Positions 1 through 12,953 of a stretch of DNA of 64,000 nucleotides are shown here, piece after piece. Within the stretch, counting starts at the first letter, position 1, and the number at the start of each line of letters is the position of its first letter. Source of the stretch: Mesodorylaimus sp. YZB2_4 (lineage: Eukaryota > Nematoda > Enoplea > Dorylaimida > Dorylaimidae); contig JASANH010001367.1 in the NCBI GenBank assembly GCA_030248295.1, positions 620,001 to 684,000 on the forward strand, written 5' to 3'. The position numbers and the translations under genes were made by a program. The notes beneath the pieces were generated by a model. The model saw only the letters and a list, made by a program, of their open reading frames with translations, ran no database searches and was not told where the DNA came from.

Positions 1-2806
1 CTCTAAGTGCCCTAGCACGTCGTCTGGACTTGTCGGCTCCTCGATCCATAACGGCTTGAACTGAGCCAATGGACGCATCCAATCGATCGCCGTCTGTATG
101 TCCCAAACTTGGTTGGCATCCATCATCTGAAGGGATCGCAGCCGCACAGAGTTCGGAAAGCCGCCTCGTTGATACTTACTAGGTTCTTATCATAGCCGAT
201 AGCATCGCGGATCAGTTTAGCTCGCTTAATATCCAGGTCCAGATTGACACCGACTTTCATTTTGAAACTGTGGATACGCGACTGTTTGACTGAGCACCTA
301 TGACACTCATTCACTTACCTCGTCCAACCCGCCTCCACTGCCTCCTTGCACAGCTAGAACGAATACCATGCAGCGCGTCACGCAACCGAGTCAAGCAAAA
401 TGAGGGCGCTTACCTTCACTATCTTCTCGTCCGAGTACCCTAACCATCCGACCGCTGTTGTGTAGGCAGGCACACCTTTCTCCAGAACTAGCTTCTCTGA
501 AATCCGTTAGAAGCAAAGTTACAAGGATAATGCATTACCCGGACTGTACTCATATCCATAGCCGTACCCACTCATGAACCTGATACGATTAGAAAAGCAT
601 CGCAAGCCATGGCTGAGCTGGATAAAACCAGGACCCGGGGCACTTCTAGGCGAGGGCTGGTGAGACAGGTTCACAAGCCTGACCGTCTGTAACCAGCGGT
701 TCCATAGAAACTGGGTGGAGATACCCGAAGGTGAAAACAGACCTGCCAGAAGGTAGCCTAGCCTATGGCCTCTCGTACTGGTCTTTCCAATTTGGTATGC
801 CCTACCCTCTTTCTGTGGTGCGGCCTCAGGATCTTGGTTGGACTCATTGTTAGACTCGCCTAGCCTCGCGGCCTGCGTCATGCCTATCCACACTGCACAG
901 CTGCGGGCATCAGACAAGGCAGTACACCTCATCACGCTCACCTCGCTCGAGTCTCGATGAACGATTGGAACGTAAAATTTCTGAAAAAATAGAACACGTA
1001 CCAACAACTCGAAACTAGCTGCTCTGATGGTATGAGAAGTGCACTAGCGTGAGAGTGTGATTCTCATACCACCATAGGCAATAGTAGAGGGGAGAGTGGA
1101 TTAGGCAAAGTCACCCCAAACGACGGTGCACTTGGCCCCAAACAAACAATCACCACTCACCAAGTGCTTCATCTTTCGTCAAGACTTCACTTCTAAAATT
1201 GAATGGGTGGTGGCAAAGAATTGATCAAACTGACATCAAACTTACAAATATCGGAAGTCTATGGTATTGATCAATTGCTCCGGCTCCTAAAATGCAGGCT
1301 ACCTCACAGACAGACAACCAAACATGAAATGGCAACTCTCACCATATCAACCAATAGTTTCCAAACAGGCTAAGACAAGAGAAAAGTTGCCCATCGAGTC
1401 CTCAATTCTTCAAAACCTCTTCCTCACCTTGTTCTCCACTTTGGCCCACAAATCCCAAATGGCATTCACGAGGGCAGCAGTAGCCAAGTGAATCACCCCT
1501 TTCTCGGGCCCGATCTATGAGACCTCGATATTAGCCAGAATGAACGAAGGACAAAAACTCAATCCCCTCACCCATCTCATCTGACTTTCATTAGTCAGTG
1601 ATCGCCAGAACGAGCCGAAGTCTGACGTAATCTCATTCAGTTTCTTGCCCTTGATCATGTACGACAACGCATAGATGGTTTGGACCACTAAAAATGAGCA
1701 AGAATGAAAGGAATGCTATGCCTGGAACACTGGAGACACATAATGTTAGGTACACACCGCACCCTGTGCATGGGAGACCATCGTTCCACAGCCGTTGGTC
1801 TCTCGTATGTCAACACATGCTCATCATTCCACACTGGACCCCGACCCAGCATCGATCGATCTACTGATCCGACTCCTGGATCGGCAATTCAAATTTTTCT
1901 TAAACGCTACACGACAGCACCAATTGCCAGTCCTGGAGCAATGTCGTATCTGGCGCGCCCTCAATTATGACGCGCTAATGCTTGTGACAGGGTCCGTAGC
2001 CTACGCACCAGTTGTTCATGCCAAAAAATGTAGGAAACTCTGGCCGCTGGCACAGGTGACATCAGCACTTTACGTTTCTTTGGGTCCAGCAGATCGCACT
2101 GGGCTAGCAGATCTATCACTGCTGAACCAGTCCCCGCCAAACCCATGTCTTGGCCCGTACTCGTTTCAGTTGCATTCCCTGTGATGTACGGCCTTACATT
2201 GGAGACGAAATTGCGATGAGAGGATGGACTCACAAAACACTCCACAAAGGCCTCCTAATCGTAGGCACGACATGAACTCGACGGGTGTCTGCCTCGCCTG
2301 GAGGAGAGTGTCAAGTGGCCACCGAAGGACCATATCCACGATCCATGCACGCCTATTATACCTTCGTCGGGACGGGAACTGACCAGTGTAAACAGCTCCA
2401 GGCGGCGGGAGATGAGATCGAAGACTCTGAAACCTCAACCGAACTGGTTCCGAAGCGGTCTGTCATTATGTCATCCAGGGGCGAGTACTGGTCTCCCGAC
2501 AGCCAGGGTGTGCTGGTTACACCAGGTACTTGTAAGCAGCTTGGACTCACCGATTTCCGTGCCCCGTCCAATTGTGAATGTGAACCCATGACCGGCCAAC
2601 TTGCTGTCGTTCGTCTTAATAATAGCGTACGCCACCGAATAGTCAGGATCCGTGTGCTGCAAGGCAAGTCATTCTCTTGTGCAGAAATATACAGCACGCA
2701 TAATGGCAAGACATACAACAGCGTCCGAGCCAGTTAAGGTAAGCGAGGTCGGGAATCGAATGTCCACCGCCTGCACATCCACTATCTCCAAATCCACCTT
2801 TGCCAT
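1..2806 (-). CDS. ENOSF1: ENOSF1-like enolase-superfamily dehydratase (L-fuconate dehydratase), 5' part, runs off left edge
   Basis: This encodes a mandelate-racemase/enolase-superfamily enzyme; the family dehydrates L-fuconate and related sugar acids using Mg2+. The start codon is at 2806 ([20 protein letters not shown]). Exons read 2806-2717, 2656-2551, 1687-1572, 1514-1428, 1369-1343, 1286-1246, 1192-1161, 980-942, 496-414, 353-319, 267-180 and 126 to beyond base 1; all junctions are GT-AG and phase-consistent. Landmarks in order: [46 protein letters not shown]...[15 protein letters not shown] (the family's catalytic Lys region), MMDANQVWD (metal ligand Asp) and [19 protein letters not shown] (metal ligand Glu). 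The order and spacing match human ENOSF1 residue for residue in many blocks. The C-terminal third, with the remaining active-site His, lies outside the window. Two exons are only 27 and 32 bp. No frame breaks are seen, so it looks functional. Confidence 0.93.
1838..1905 (+). repeat. GATC-rich repeat, single arm (in an ENOSF1-like intron)
   Basis: ACCCAGCATCGATCGATCTA and CTCCTGGATCGGCAATTC match the arm at 48100-48235 (GTCAGCATCGACCAATCC, CTGCTGGATCGGCCGGATC, followed in both by AATT and an A/T-rich ...TTTTT..GC). Lies in the intron 2550-1688. Confidence 0.6.
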
Positions 2807-3651
2807 CGTGTGAGTTATCTGAAAGGCGAATTTCCTTCATCCGCATCTGACAAATGCATTATTCAAACGCCATCCTCACACACTACACTTCTCAAACACC
2901 AATCCGGCTTAGGTCTGTTCCCATCGCTTTTGCACAGCGCAGTCATCTGGAGCAAACTTCTGCAAAAGCGATCCCAGACGAGTACGCCGGGCTTGCTTCG
3001 CTGTTGGCATACCAGCGTCACAACAGCACAGGTAAACAACATCTTGGCCGCTACTCCCGCGCAATTTCGTTTATCACTTTCACTTTTCAGATGGCCTGAT
3101 CAGATATTATGTTCCATTCCTTGCTAAACAGCATAGATACTGCGCCAGACGGTTTCCATGGCAGCAGAACCACACCTGAATACCTATAATAATGCATCCA
3201 TATTATATCGCCCTTGGGTTTGAACAAGTGTGGTAAGACCAACTGTGTTTTCGAGTTAGCGAACACACAACTCCCTAGGCATGTGCTGAGAAACAGAAGG
3301 CCAATGAAAAACATCAGGCGTGAGAGGGAATCGAACCCACACCACTAGGGTTTCTAGTCCAGTGTACTGACCATACACTCGCCCCATAGTTATCAGGGTA
3401 ACAACTGCAGTATGTCTCCTTCCCCTAGACCCACGTCACAAGACCACCCAGTCACTCGAAACGTGCACTTCACATAACACATATGACTTTGACAGGGAAA
3501 ATAATCTACTGTAAGAAGCATTCATTCGTGCTTGCACAAAATAGTGTCAAGAAATTTTCAAAATACTGCATTCTGCACACGAGAATATTGTATGTACAAA
3601 CCGAGCAGTGAGTCATCACAATTTCAAATGACACTATTTCAAACATGACAT
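2807..3651. other. Intergenic gap between ENOSF1-like and neprilysin-like genes
   Basis: No protein-coding exon that I can support. The gap is the ENOSF1 5' flank and the neprilysin 3' flank and contains one tRNA-like repeat at 3317-3385. The neprilysin stop is at 3652-3654, so its 3' UTR must lie within about 300-600 bp of this gap. Confidence 0.6.
3317..3385 (-). repeat. tRNA-like sequence (SINE head or tRNA pseudogene)
   Basis: Read on the minus strand it starts GGGGCGAGTGTATGGTCAGT and ends GGTTCGATTCCCTCTCACGC, i.e. an A-box-like and an excellent B-box-like (GGTTCGATTCC) pol III promoter pair about 35 nt apart. The acceptor arms pair imperfectly and the anticodon arm does not close into a normal 5-bp stem, so a working tRNA is unlikely. 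Best read as a tRNA-derived SINE head or a decayed tRNA. Confidence 0.45.
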
Positions 3652-6600
3652 TCACCAAATAATACATTTATCTTTGGGATTCATTCCACTTCCGATTGGG
3701 CAACTGAACGCTTGTGAGAACTGAGGCAAATTACGCAGAGGTACAGTCGTACGATATCGCGGTGGGGCGTGCACATCGCTGGCGATGAAATAATCGTACG
3801 CCTCTGGTCTCATCAGAGTGCACCAGTTCTATAAAAAGACAACTAAATTTTGTCCTCTTTGACTATATTGCATCAACATTTACGTTTGCATAGGCGATAA
3901 AGAAAAGTTGATAGTTTGTAAAATTCTGTAATCCAGGTAGCGCCTGATCAAGGCTTGACCCGTGCGTTTCGAGCAGTCGTTTGTAGGCTTCATATGCCGT
4001 CTTCACGCCTCCGTTATCGGCGATGTTCTCACCCAACGTCATCTTCCCATTCAACTGCCAACATAGTTCTATTGATATACTGGGTACATGACGGGCCCCG
4101 ATGATGACATTCGGAACCAGGGGGCCGAGAAAGTCACATTGGAAATAGAGAATGAGGATTTATGCCCGCCTAGAGTGGTTCTAAATCCTGACAACAACCC
4201 GATTGCGCTTTTCGAATGTCAGCAATGATAAATTAGGTACCGCTTACATTTGACATTTAACTTTGGCCTAACTTTAAGTGCAGTGTGCCAAAATGAGCGA
4301 AAGCAGGGTGCAGCGCATAACTGATATCTCGCACCACCTGTTTCCCTCAAGGCATTCGAGACGGGTACGTATCTCGAGTTTACACAATGCCTGGCTCGTT
4401 TTTCAGGAAAACACGAGTCGATCTAGTCCGTCGATAAATCTTACGGGTTAGCTCCCACGGCCCACGAGCCCATGACCAGGTACAAGGTTCAAATGCCTAC
4501 CCGTTTTCCAGCTTCCGGCACTTTGATAGCGCTGTACTGAACTTCCAGCCGTTTTGACTTGTGCTCGAATTGCTGGGCAGTAATATTGTCCCACCAGTTC
4601 TCCAAATTACCACGCACATCATAGCGCCGCCCTCAAAAACAGCCCATTTATCTCCTAGAAGATAAAATTACCTAGTTTATTATTATTACCTTCATCGTCG
4701 AATCCGTGCGTGATTTCGTGACTAATCACAGTCCCGATCATGGCGTAGTTCACGTACGCTGGCGCACCCCGGTTGAAAAAAGGAAATTGAAGAATACCAG
4801 CAGGAAATACTAAAAACAAAAAAAAGAGCCTAGCAGAAAAACTTCACGACTAGTTTTTTGCGAGTGAAACGAGATCTTTTACGCCCCTTACCCATTTCAT
4901 TCCTGGCTGGTGCGTAATAAGCGTCGACCAAGGTTGGACTTTCGAACCAATGATCTGGATCGACCGCTTCATTTAACTTTTTCAAATTATCATGTTGTGT
5001 ACGCATTTTCAATGTGACCACGTTATCGAAGAGGGCATAAGGCGATAGGACGACCTAAAAAAGGATTAGTCTATCTATCATAACACTCAGTTAATATAGT
5101 TTCAAAAACAGCCTCTGGGGTCACAATATAAGAATTCATACTGACCCCTCCAAACGCTTCCGTCAGCCAAGTGATGTTGAATATTCTCGGGGGATAGGCC
5201 ACTTTGTACTTCAGGGCATGCGCCTTGGCCATAGCGTGTCGCCGTGTCTCGTCGTCCATCCAATCCAATAATTTCACTTCGGCGATAAAGGCCTTCTTTA
5301 GATTTTCGCAAATACTTTCGACCTAGAACCAACAAACGCATATTTAATAATCGATAAAATCTATTCTTGACCATTTATAGTCAAGATTAAAGAAGTACCA
5401 ACTTCATGCCTCTGATCCGGATCGAAGTACTGTTCCACGTACAACTTCCCAACGATCATGGGTAAGACGGCTCTCGTCAATTGTACACATTCATCCGCTC
5501 TGAAAAACAAGTCGATCACGATCAATATATCGATCTGACACTCGTGGTCAGTCGATCGCACCTTTGTGGAATGGATGATACGCCGAACTGCAATGCTCGC
5601 AATGGTCGAGCCAAATCCCGATACGAGGACGGCAGTAAAATCAAATGATCACGAACCAAGCGCCACATCAAATAATTCAAGATAATCCTGAAAGCAAAGA
5701 GATGATACCCGCCAAAGGGGAAATATAGTATACCTAGCAGGAGTCCTTTGCAAAATCTTCTCCAATTGCATGTAATAACCAACTTCCAATACTATAATGG
5801 TATTGTTATCATTAACTTTGAATCCCTCGTGCGGAGGAAATGTTATGTTGAGTAATTCACTCAAATCAATCTGAAAAGAGGACGTTTTTTAAAAAGTATC
5901 ACATTCAAAGCCTCGAGTGGTGAAAAAAGTGAATAATTTATAAACTGTACGTTCCCGTGTGTGCTTGCGAATGACCTAAGGGATGTTTCTTAAATGAGTT
6001 CCAAACCACAGGCCGCATTGCAGAAAGCAAGATGGAAAAGATTAGCATGGCACAAGAGAAAACCCTTCGAATGTACCCGTACCAATGAGGAAATTGGCAA
6101 GAGTTAAAAAGAAGATACCAATTTGACTAGGTTTTAAACTTAATTAAAAACAGTCCCTCACTTTTGACGCTTTCCGTTTCAATTGACCGACCGTAAATGG
6201 ATTGTACATACGATTAGCGTCCCTGCGCGTGTCGTCTGGTGCTACGGCGTTGGCTAATTGAATTTCGAATTGTAATGCCTCTTCCAACTCGATACGAGCT
6301 TCTTTCTCATCGGCACCTACAGTACGTCCACTGAATATCGATCCTACCTCCTGACAACCGAACTGCCCTTACCCATTATGGTAGCCACTTCGATCATCAG
6401 ATTTCGATAAGTCTTCAACAAAGCGTTATCGGTCCCGTTCAAATAATACGTTCGACTACTCAATGCCAGTTCGGGCTGATCAAACTTGATCACATTGGTC
6501 GATGTGTTCTTGGGGTGTTGGCCTACTGTGATTTCTAACAAATAATATCCACCGTAATCCCGCATCATTCGCCCGGCCACAGTGGCCCAGTATTGATCAA

Positions 6601-7719
6601 CATAAGATGTAGAATTTCTGAGCACGGGCCATCCACCCAAACTATCCAATGCCGCTCGAAGTGGATCGTGACCAGCCGATTGTAACGCATCCTCATCAAC
6701 GCACGATTTGTATAATACTCTGGCCAAATTTCGTGGTTCAAGCATGAAGTTGATGGGCGAACTGTCATTGTGCTCTTCTTCCAAGGATCCTTAAAAAATC
6801 AATCTAATATACTGTAAAGTAAATTCAAAAATTAAAACTTACTCCTTAATCTCTTGGAAAGTTTTGTATCAACTTCACCCACTCGATTCAAAAATGGTTT
6901 ATCATCGGGCACATCATGCGTTTCGGAAATGCCGCCGCAAGCGAATTCATAAAAATCTTCACACGGTTCAGCATTCGGATTCATATTATCGATGAACAAG
7001 GCTGCTATACGAGCACATTCAGCCGATGTGCACGTGCCGGCTGGCCATCGATGTGCCCACGGGGCAGACTGCGATGAAGATGACAAATTTGATTGTTCTT
7101 CCGGCGAAAGGCAGCCTCGATCTAAACATACAAATCACAAATGGTGGTACCCTCAAGCAAGGCTGGGTGGGAGGCAAGTTTCATAAAGTGCGGAAAAGAT
7201 GACCAGTGGCAGTCAATTTCTTCAGATAGCCTAGATAGAAAAGAAAAATAAGGTCCTCACCACTTTTGAAGATATGTCGAAATCCGTTAGTCGAGATCGC
7301 CCACGTTAACAGCACGGCCAGCAGAGCCGTCAGCAGTATGAGACATAGAATAAAAAGGGTCATTTTGGTGGCGCTTCTCGCAAAGCCTCTACATCGTCGC
7401 CTAGAAAAGAAGATCAGTGCAAAAGGCGAATACTTGAACTAGGATTGGTACACACCTTGCCAGACCCCTCTTCTTGCCCGTGCATACACTCAACCCAGGA
7501 AATAGTCCAATCTTACTTTTTCTTCCTCTTTGCCATCTTCGTCATTTGGAATGTGCTTCCTGGTCTGCAAGCGACTAGAGAATCTTTAGAGACGGTGGGC
7601 CAACTGCCGTTTCGATAATTGCCACTAGCCGCTTCCTCGTCATCCGAAGTGCAGCATTCGGCACCAGTAGCCGATGGAGTATTTTTCAAAGTTCCACTCG
7701 GATCGCTACTCTTGACCAT
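3652..7719 (-). CDS. M13 zinc metallopeptidase (neprilysin / endothelin-converting-enzyme family)
   Basis: Type II membrane peptidase that trims extracellular peptides. Exons: 7719-7517, 7400-7261, 7121-6843, 6789-6373, 6316-6162, 5870-5734, 5687-5562, 5499-5403, 5322-5146, 5054-4892, 4809-4690, 4631-4501, 4054-3884, 3828-3652; phases close to an 830-residue protein. It has a basic cytoplasmic tail, one membrane segment ([20 protein letters not shown]), then Cys-rich start [19 protein letters not shown]. Catalytic blocks are intact: [10 protein letters not shown] (substrate-binding NAYY equivalent), [14 protein letters not shown] (HExxH), [16 protein letters not shown] (third zinc ligand Glu and Asp), and the C-terminal CIIW. 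The start is the first ATG of the open exon; the tail exon is less certain than the rest. Exon 8 seems to end at a weak GTTGGT donor, chosen because it alone keeps frame with the next exon. The family's KSQC cysteine just before QYS is replaced ([13 protein letters not shown]). Confidence 0.93.
6028..6070 (+). ncRNA. U6 snRNA-like fragment in a neprilysin intron
   Basis: AAGATTAGCATGGC at about 6038-6051 equals the invariant U6 segment downstream of the ACAGAGA box, and it is preceded by GGAAA where U6 has AGAGA. Downstream bases do not follow U6, and no U6 5' stem or terminal T-run is placed correctly. It is on the strand opposite the host gene. Probably a short decayed U6 copy; a chance match is possible. 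Confidence 0.3.
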
Positions 7720-10263
7720 TCTTCCAAGTTCGATACAACAAGGGAGAGGGACAGACAGAGTCAATGACAAGACCACGAGGTCATTGTCCGAGTAACAAGT
7801 CCATTAGAGAGCTGGGCATGCAGCAAGAGATGATAAGCCGCAAGTCGGCAATCGAGGACCTTCGAAGTCAAGTCCCGAGTCCACTTAGAGCAGACGGGGC
7901 AATAGACAAGTGCAAAAAACGATTCTATCCGCCAGCGATGAATCGAATTGGCAAAGCAGAATAAAACAGATAAATGGCTGGAGTGGGTGTTTGATGATAA
8001 GCAGACTAACTCGTTATGGGAGGCAAATTGGTGGAAATGGCTCCTCAGCGACGACAGTTGGTGGCTGCAATTTGTTGGCCTGCCAATGGTAAGATGGGAA
8101 AAGTCGAATAGACGCCCGAGGCTTCTCCCTACAAGAAATACTAAACGACTTGCTAGGTTTTTCGGGGGCCGAGTAAAACTGGCATAGCACGAGCCATTTC
8201 ACTCAAACACTTTTTACTCAACGAAGACTGGTCGCGCCAATTTTCACCCATTTCATTTTGGAAGACATTTACTGAACAACTGGCACTTTACCTAAGCCCC
8301 ATGGCTGTCCATACTGTGTTACGGGCATCTAGCTTAGTAGGCTTCATCGCAAAAGGAATCGTCGTCGAGACGAGTGGACTAGGCCGTTCGATAAGCCGTC
8401 TACACCCGCGGTCAGCCTTAGGCGAAATATTCGAAAGCTACACTGGAATCGTCGAAGCAGAACGAAATGGCCAACCAACGTCCGATGGGCTCCCCGGCCT
8501 CTTGGAACCCTCTCAGGACAACGTCTACATTCCAAGTATACAGAACCCAATTTTGAAGATACGGACCGGCCGGGGGCCACGAGCACGAGCCGCATCTGTT
8601 GACTTTATTCGTTCGTGTCGTAATGCAGTCCGACTCAAAAAGGAAGCTAGCTGGTCCGTGCGAGGAGCCAGCACGACCCTCGGGACAAGACTATGGCGAC
8701 GAAACACGATTCCAAATCGGTTCCTGTCTGTAACAGGCCAACCGGCATTAATTTCTTTGAAACGCACACTAGGTCTTGTATCGAAAGGGCATCCCCTACG
8801 AGCGTAACCGAATAAGCAAAGCACCTATCCCATTCTCAATCGACACAAGCTAATCGCAGCGGGGGCAATTAGGATGCTCGCGGCCAGTTCGGTTCGAAAA
8901 CAAATAAGGTTTCGCTGACGAGGAAACCTTAGGCGGACACCACGATCGTGAGGCTCGACTTAGCCAGCTCAGCCAAGAGTGACTAGACTGGCCCAGATCA
9001 TCTTCCATGTAGACCAGAACAAATGACATTCAAAAACGACTTATTCAAGCAGTCACCCGAAAAAAGCCAGACACCCATTTCGAGTGCCGCCCTCCCCTCT
9101 TCAAAATGTCACAAGACTGCATGGCCAAATGAAACAGGCAATAAAAGGCCAGCACTTTTCTCATGCTCGGCTGCTCGGAATGATGAGGAAAGCGAGTGAT
9201 CGACCGATCCTTCTCCCACTTCAAGGTGCAACCGCTGATGAATGACTGGTCTAAAATCGACGCTGACACGGGATTTGGCTGATGGATGCGTTTGCAAAAA
9301 AGAACTGACGCTTTTTCCTTTTCAGCTAATCAAATTTCTAGCTCGACCGCACTAGCCTTTCTAAACCAACATCACCGTTTCAACTTTGATAAAAGTTGCT
9401 AATGAAATCCTTCCCCAAGCCAATGCACATTGACGTCACGACCATGCAAATGAACACCGAATGGTAGGGTCTTCAAAAAACCATCCCAAGCCGCCTCAGC
9501 CTTTGATACCTAACCAAGCTGGTTAACGTTATGCCGAATTGATCGGCCGGTGCAGTTTAGGTCTGCCATATTCCTAGTCAAGCTCGCTTAGCCACCCTCG
9601 TGAAAAAACTGGAGTCAAGAAACGTAATCGCAAAAAATGACATTACTCGCCTAGGCCTCCTCTTCTGAGAGCTTGCACCGAGCCAGTTGATAAAAAGGCA
9701 AAGCCAGGACCAGTTCTATGAGGAATGGCCAGGGACCAACAAAAATTGCCTCAAATACCTGATGGTCCGCATTCAAACACAATCCTACTGGGAGTTGCCG
9801 CTAGAGCCGCACTCCAGACACGAGTGCCAAGGCACCCCCGATGACTTCAGACTCAACACAACCAGACTACATTCCTTTCCATATACAGTATTACATGCAG
9901 TCCCAAAACTACACACTCCTCCATTAAAATGCGAATACAAGTGCAATGTAGAGGAAACACACCGCACCCCAGCAGTCAAATGAACGAGTAGAACAAATTA
10001 TCTACAAAAGGAAACCGCCGTCCCAATAAAAAACCGTCAGCAGAAAGAAAAGGCCCATTCCAAAGTTTCTACTGTAGTTTTCAAAAATTAAAACGAAATT
10101 TCTATTGTACGTACATCATGCAATTATCGACACGCTTCCAAATCAGCCAAAATTTCTCTGATTGGTCGTTGGTTTTTCAGAATTTCTATAAAATCAGACG
10201 GGACATTTCGCAAGTTACAGTATAACAGACAGTGCTGATACAATGCCCTCAAAAATACAATAG
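7720..10263. other. Intergenic region between neprilysin-like and DSN1-like genes
   Basis: No recognisable gene. A 168-codon plus-strand frame at 8301-8807 has no family signature, no signal or membrane segment and a comparable open frame on the other strand, so I do not call it. A small perfect hairpin (AAGGTTTC...GAAACCTT) lies at 8906-8930. The neprilysin promoter should be in the right flank of 7719. Confidence 0.5.
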
Positions 10264-12511
10264 CTACGTACCCAAAGCCGCTCTCTGCCTCACAGATTGC
10301 ACGCCTGTCTCGGGAGACTCTAATATCTCATTTACCAGATTCTCACATTCCACTAAATTTGATAGCTGTAAGAAATAAAGAATTACTCTAGGCTGATGAT
10401 AAATATATATTAGACTTACGAGCATAACCGCGCATGAACGATATTTTTTAGCACGGTGGAATAATTTCGAATAATCCGGTTGCGCTTCCAAAAAATTTTG
10501 CATAGCAAGGCCTAGCCGACATTCCTTTTGTTTGATAGGTTCCTTTAAACTCCTGAAAAAATTCATCAGTTTGTAGCGATCTATGAAAACCGTCTTTTTT
10601 AATTTTCCCCGATCCCTCGGCCTTATTTGTCAGATTAAATTCCAACTTATGTACATTATTAATAAAACAAAAAACCATGCACTTTTCCAGAGGCGCAAAG
10701 ATTATGACGATAAAAGAACCATATAAGTAGCCTCGAAATGTTGAACTTCCGTGCGTGACTTCCCCCCTTTCACAAATTACTTTCACAGACGTCTTTTAAA
10801 CAGGACATGGACCATGTAAAATCTTACTTGTTGGCCATCTCGACTTTGTTTTCTCGTCCTTTCAGCAGCTTCTGCCATTTTCCACTTTCCGCTCTTAACC
10901 TAAAAAGCCGTTATGTTTTCGAAAGAAATAATTGAGTAGTACTTCAAATTTTTCCTTACTCATCTTGGTACTGCTCGTAAGCCACAATTTCCTTAATTTT
11001 TCCAGCATCGGCGCAATTGTCTTCCTCGTCAACCAAATCTGAAAACCCAATGCTCGACATGCCGCGTATACAACAAAATACAAGGCGCCAACGGCCTTTA
11101 GATAAAAAATTGCAAAAGGATAAAATACTAAACATATCAAGAGCCTGATGATTTGCGGGCCAAGGGAGAGGAAGGAACTAAAAATGCTTGAAACACACAG
11201 GTGGTTTGTGCAAGCTACAGTACACAATTACTGTAAAATAAATGCAGCTTACCTCGTGCAAGAGAACGACGACCACGCGTAATACTAGATCTCCGACGTA
11301 TACACGAACTCTGAAATGCAAATTTTATGAACGATTAGGAAAATACTAACGGTTGTGGTAGATAGAGAGGCCACCAAAAAAGCAAGCCTGAGCCTTTATC
11401 ACAAAAAACGCGTCAGTGCGTCAGCTAAAAATATTTGGACAGCTTTTATAGCTGAAATTAAAAAAGAAGCAAAAGCGCTGGAAATAGGTGAGCTGAGAAG
11501 AGGTTAATCCATGATAAACACTGGCATTTAAAGGAGAAAATGCGATCAATATAACTCGTCTTTTCTTCTGCTAGTACTCCCAAACAGTTCTTTGAAAAAG
11601 GCATAAGGAATGGCCTGATCCCGAGAAAAAGATCTGTCATGCGTACGGCCTATTTACACGCAGACCAGTCCTATATCAGCACAGCATAGCTCGACACGCA
11701 GGCCAAATTTGGACATTCATACGTGAAGTAAAGTGACCTAGTGTGATCCGGAACGGTTCCTAAGCTGTAACTTTGGATTCCGCATCTAATCCGAAGCCTT
11801 ACGTACTGTTATTAGCAAGGCTTTCCTGCTGAAGTAGTGGGCGAGCACGCGTCCTTACGGCAAAAATATAAGGCACGAAAAGCTGGTCCTGCGAATGAGA
11901 TTCACCTTTTTGCAAAGTAAAAGTAAAGACCTGCAAGAGTGATTCAATTCTTTTTATAACAGGTTCAAACCTTGTTGTTAGTCAAAGGAAAAGACATTCG
12001 CGGTATTGTTTCAATCTTTATCTGCGAAAAAAGTCAAGACTTTCATAAAATCTGCCCCCTAACATCGATGAAGACCCCGCGAAATCTTTCGGACGTTCCG
12101 AATCAGGTCGGATGTGAGCCTAATACAGAACGAGTGCGGCGTTTTTCTTTTGTAGGTAAATACCGCCGAGAACGCGTGAGCTGGGGTTTAACTAAAATTT
12201 TTATCGCCTGAGGTTTAATGTCAAATAAGTATGGAAAATACGCCGCTATCTTATTTCGGGTATAGTTGGCCTGACGGGATCCTAAATTTTTTGAGTTCGA
12301 TATTTGGGCATTTTATCTTACCATGTTAGTTTTCATCTTTCAGCCTTAGAAAATTTTGCTGCCCTGTCAGACTACACGAAGCTTTATTCAGAATGTCTTA
12401 ATATTGCAATAAACACAGATCAGACTCAAACTTCTGAAAAACTGGTCTGGACCTACAATCAGTCACTGTCCCCATTACAGTAGTACCTACCTTCTCCTTT
12501 GTATCCGACAT
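10264..12511 (-). CDS. DSN1: DSN1-like subunit of the Mis12 kinetochore complex
   Basis: Structural kinetochore protein linking CENP-C to KNL1/NDC80 through the Mis12 complex. Exons supported by splice signals and phase: 12511-12491 (MSDTKEK), 11310-11253, 11038-10960, 10899-10828, 10552-10420, 10365-10264. Joined as listed they form a continuous 154-codon frame. Key matches to animal DSN1: a basic Ser-rich motif RRRSSITRGRRSLAR, like the Aurora-B-regulated RRSS...RRKS motif; a coiled coil YEQYQDELRAESGKWQKLL (human TKFSLERQTWDQLL); and AQPDYSKLFHRAKKY followed by a second helix (human TKPDYQKILQNQSKV). At 154 aa it is under half the human length. The head-domain region between the basic motif and the coiled coil is missing or lies in exons I could not define (11252-11039 and 12490-11311 are the introns to search). 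The first exon is the least certain. Confidence 0.62.
11311..12490. other. Long first intron (or upstream flank) of the DSN1-like gene
   Basis: No exon with a recognisable product. If the MSDTKEK exon at 12511-12491 belongs to DSN1 this is a 1.18-kb intron, unusually long for this window; otherwise it is 5' flank. Confidence 0.4.
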
Positions 12512-12953
12512 TTTGGCCGTTAAAGAGCAATTTCGAAGGTGTTATCGAAAAATACACGCAAATTGTGCAGGCCGTTGATAAAAGGAAATAACTATGGGAA
12601 ACAAAAGCTGATAATTTTAGATAAATGGACGTAAAGAATTTTGTTTCTCAAAAGAATTCGAACTGACGCGCCAAATTTAGAAGCCCTCTAAATGGGCGCA
12701 CATCGTCGCATGTTAGAGTTTTATGACAGCGCAGCGGGAATTCAAACTTGCTGTATGTATGCCATGCTGCCAAGCAAGTGTGTGAGGGGCATTTTTTAAT
12801 TTGCAAGGTGGTTTTGACATGAGCCATAGCTAGAAGCTCGATAAACTCCTGCCAACAGTGAGCATAGCAAATAGACTATTCGTATATCAAGGGAGTGGAG
12901 TAGCTCATTCAATAGGATTGATCACGAGTGGCAGTTATGGAATTGGTCATTGG

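Noticed and set aside
8301-8807. 168-codon open frame, plus strand
   Set aside because: No family motif, no signal or membrane segment, and overlapping open frames of 80-100 codons on the other strand; GC-rich shadow-like stretch.
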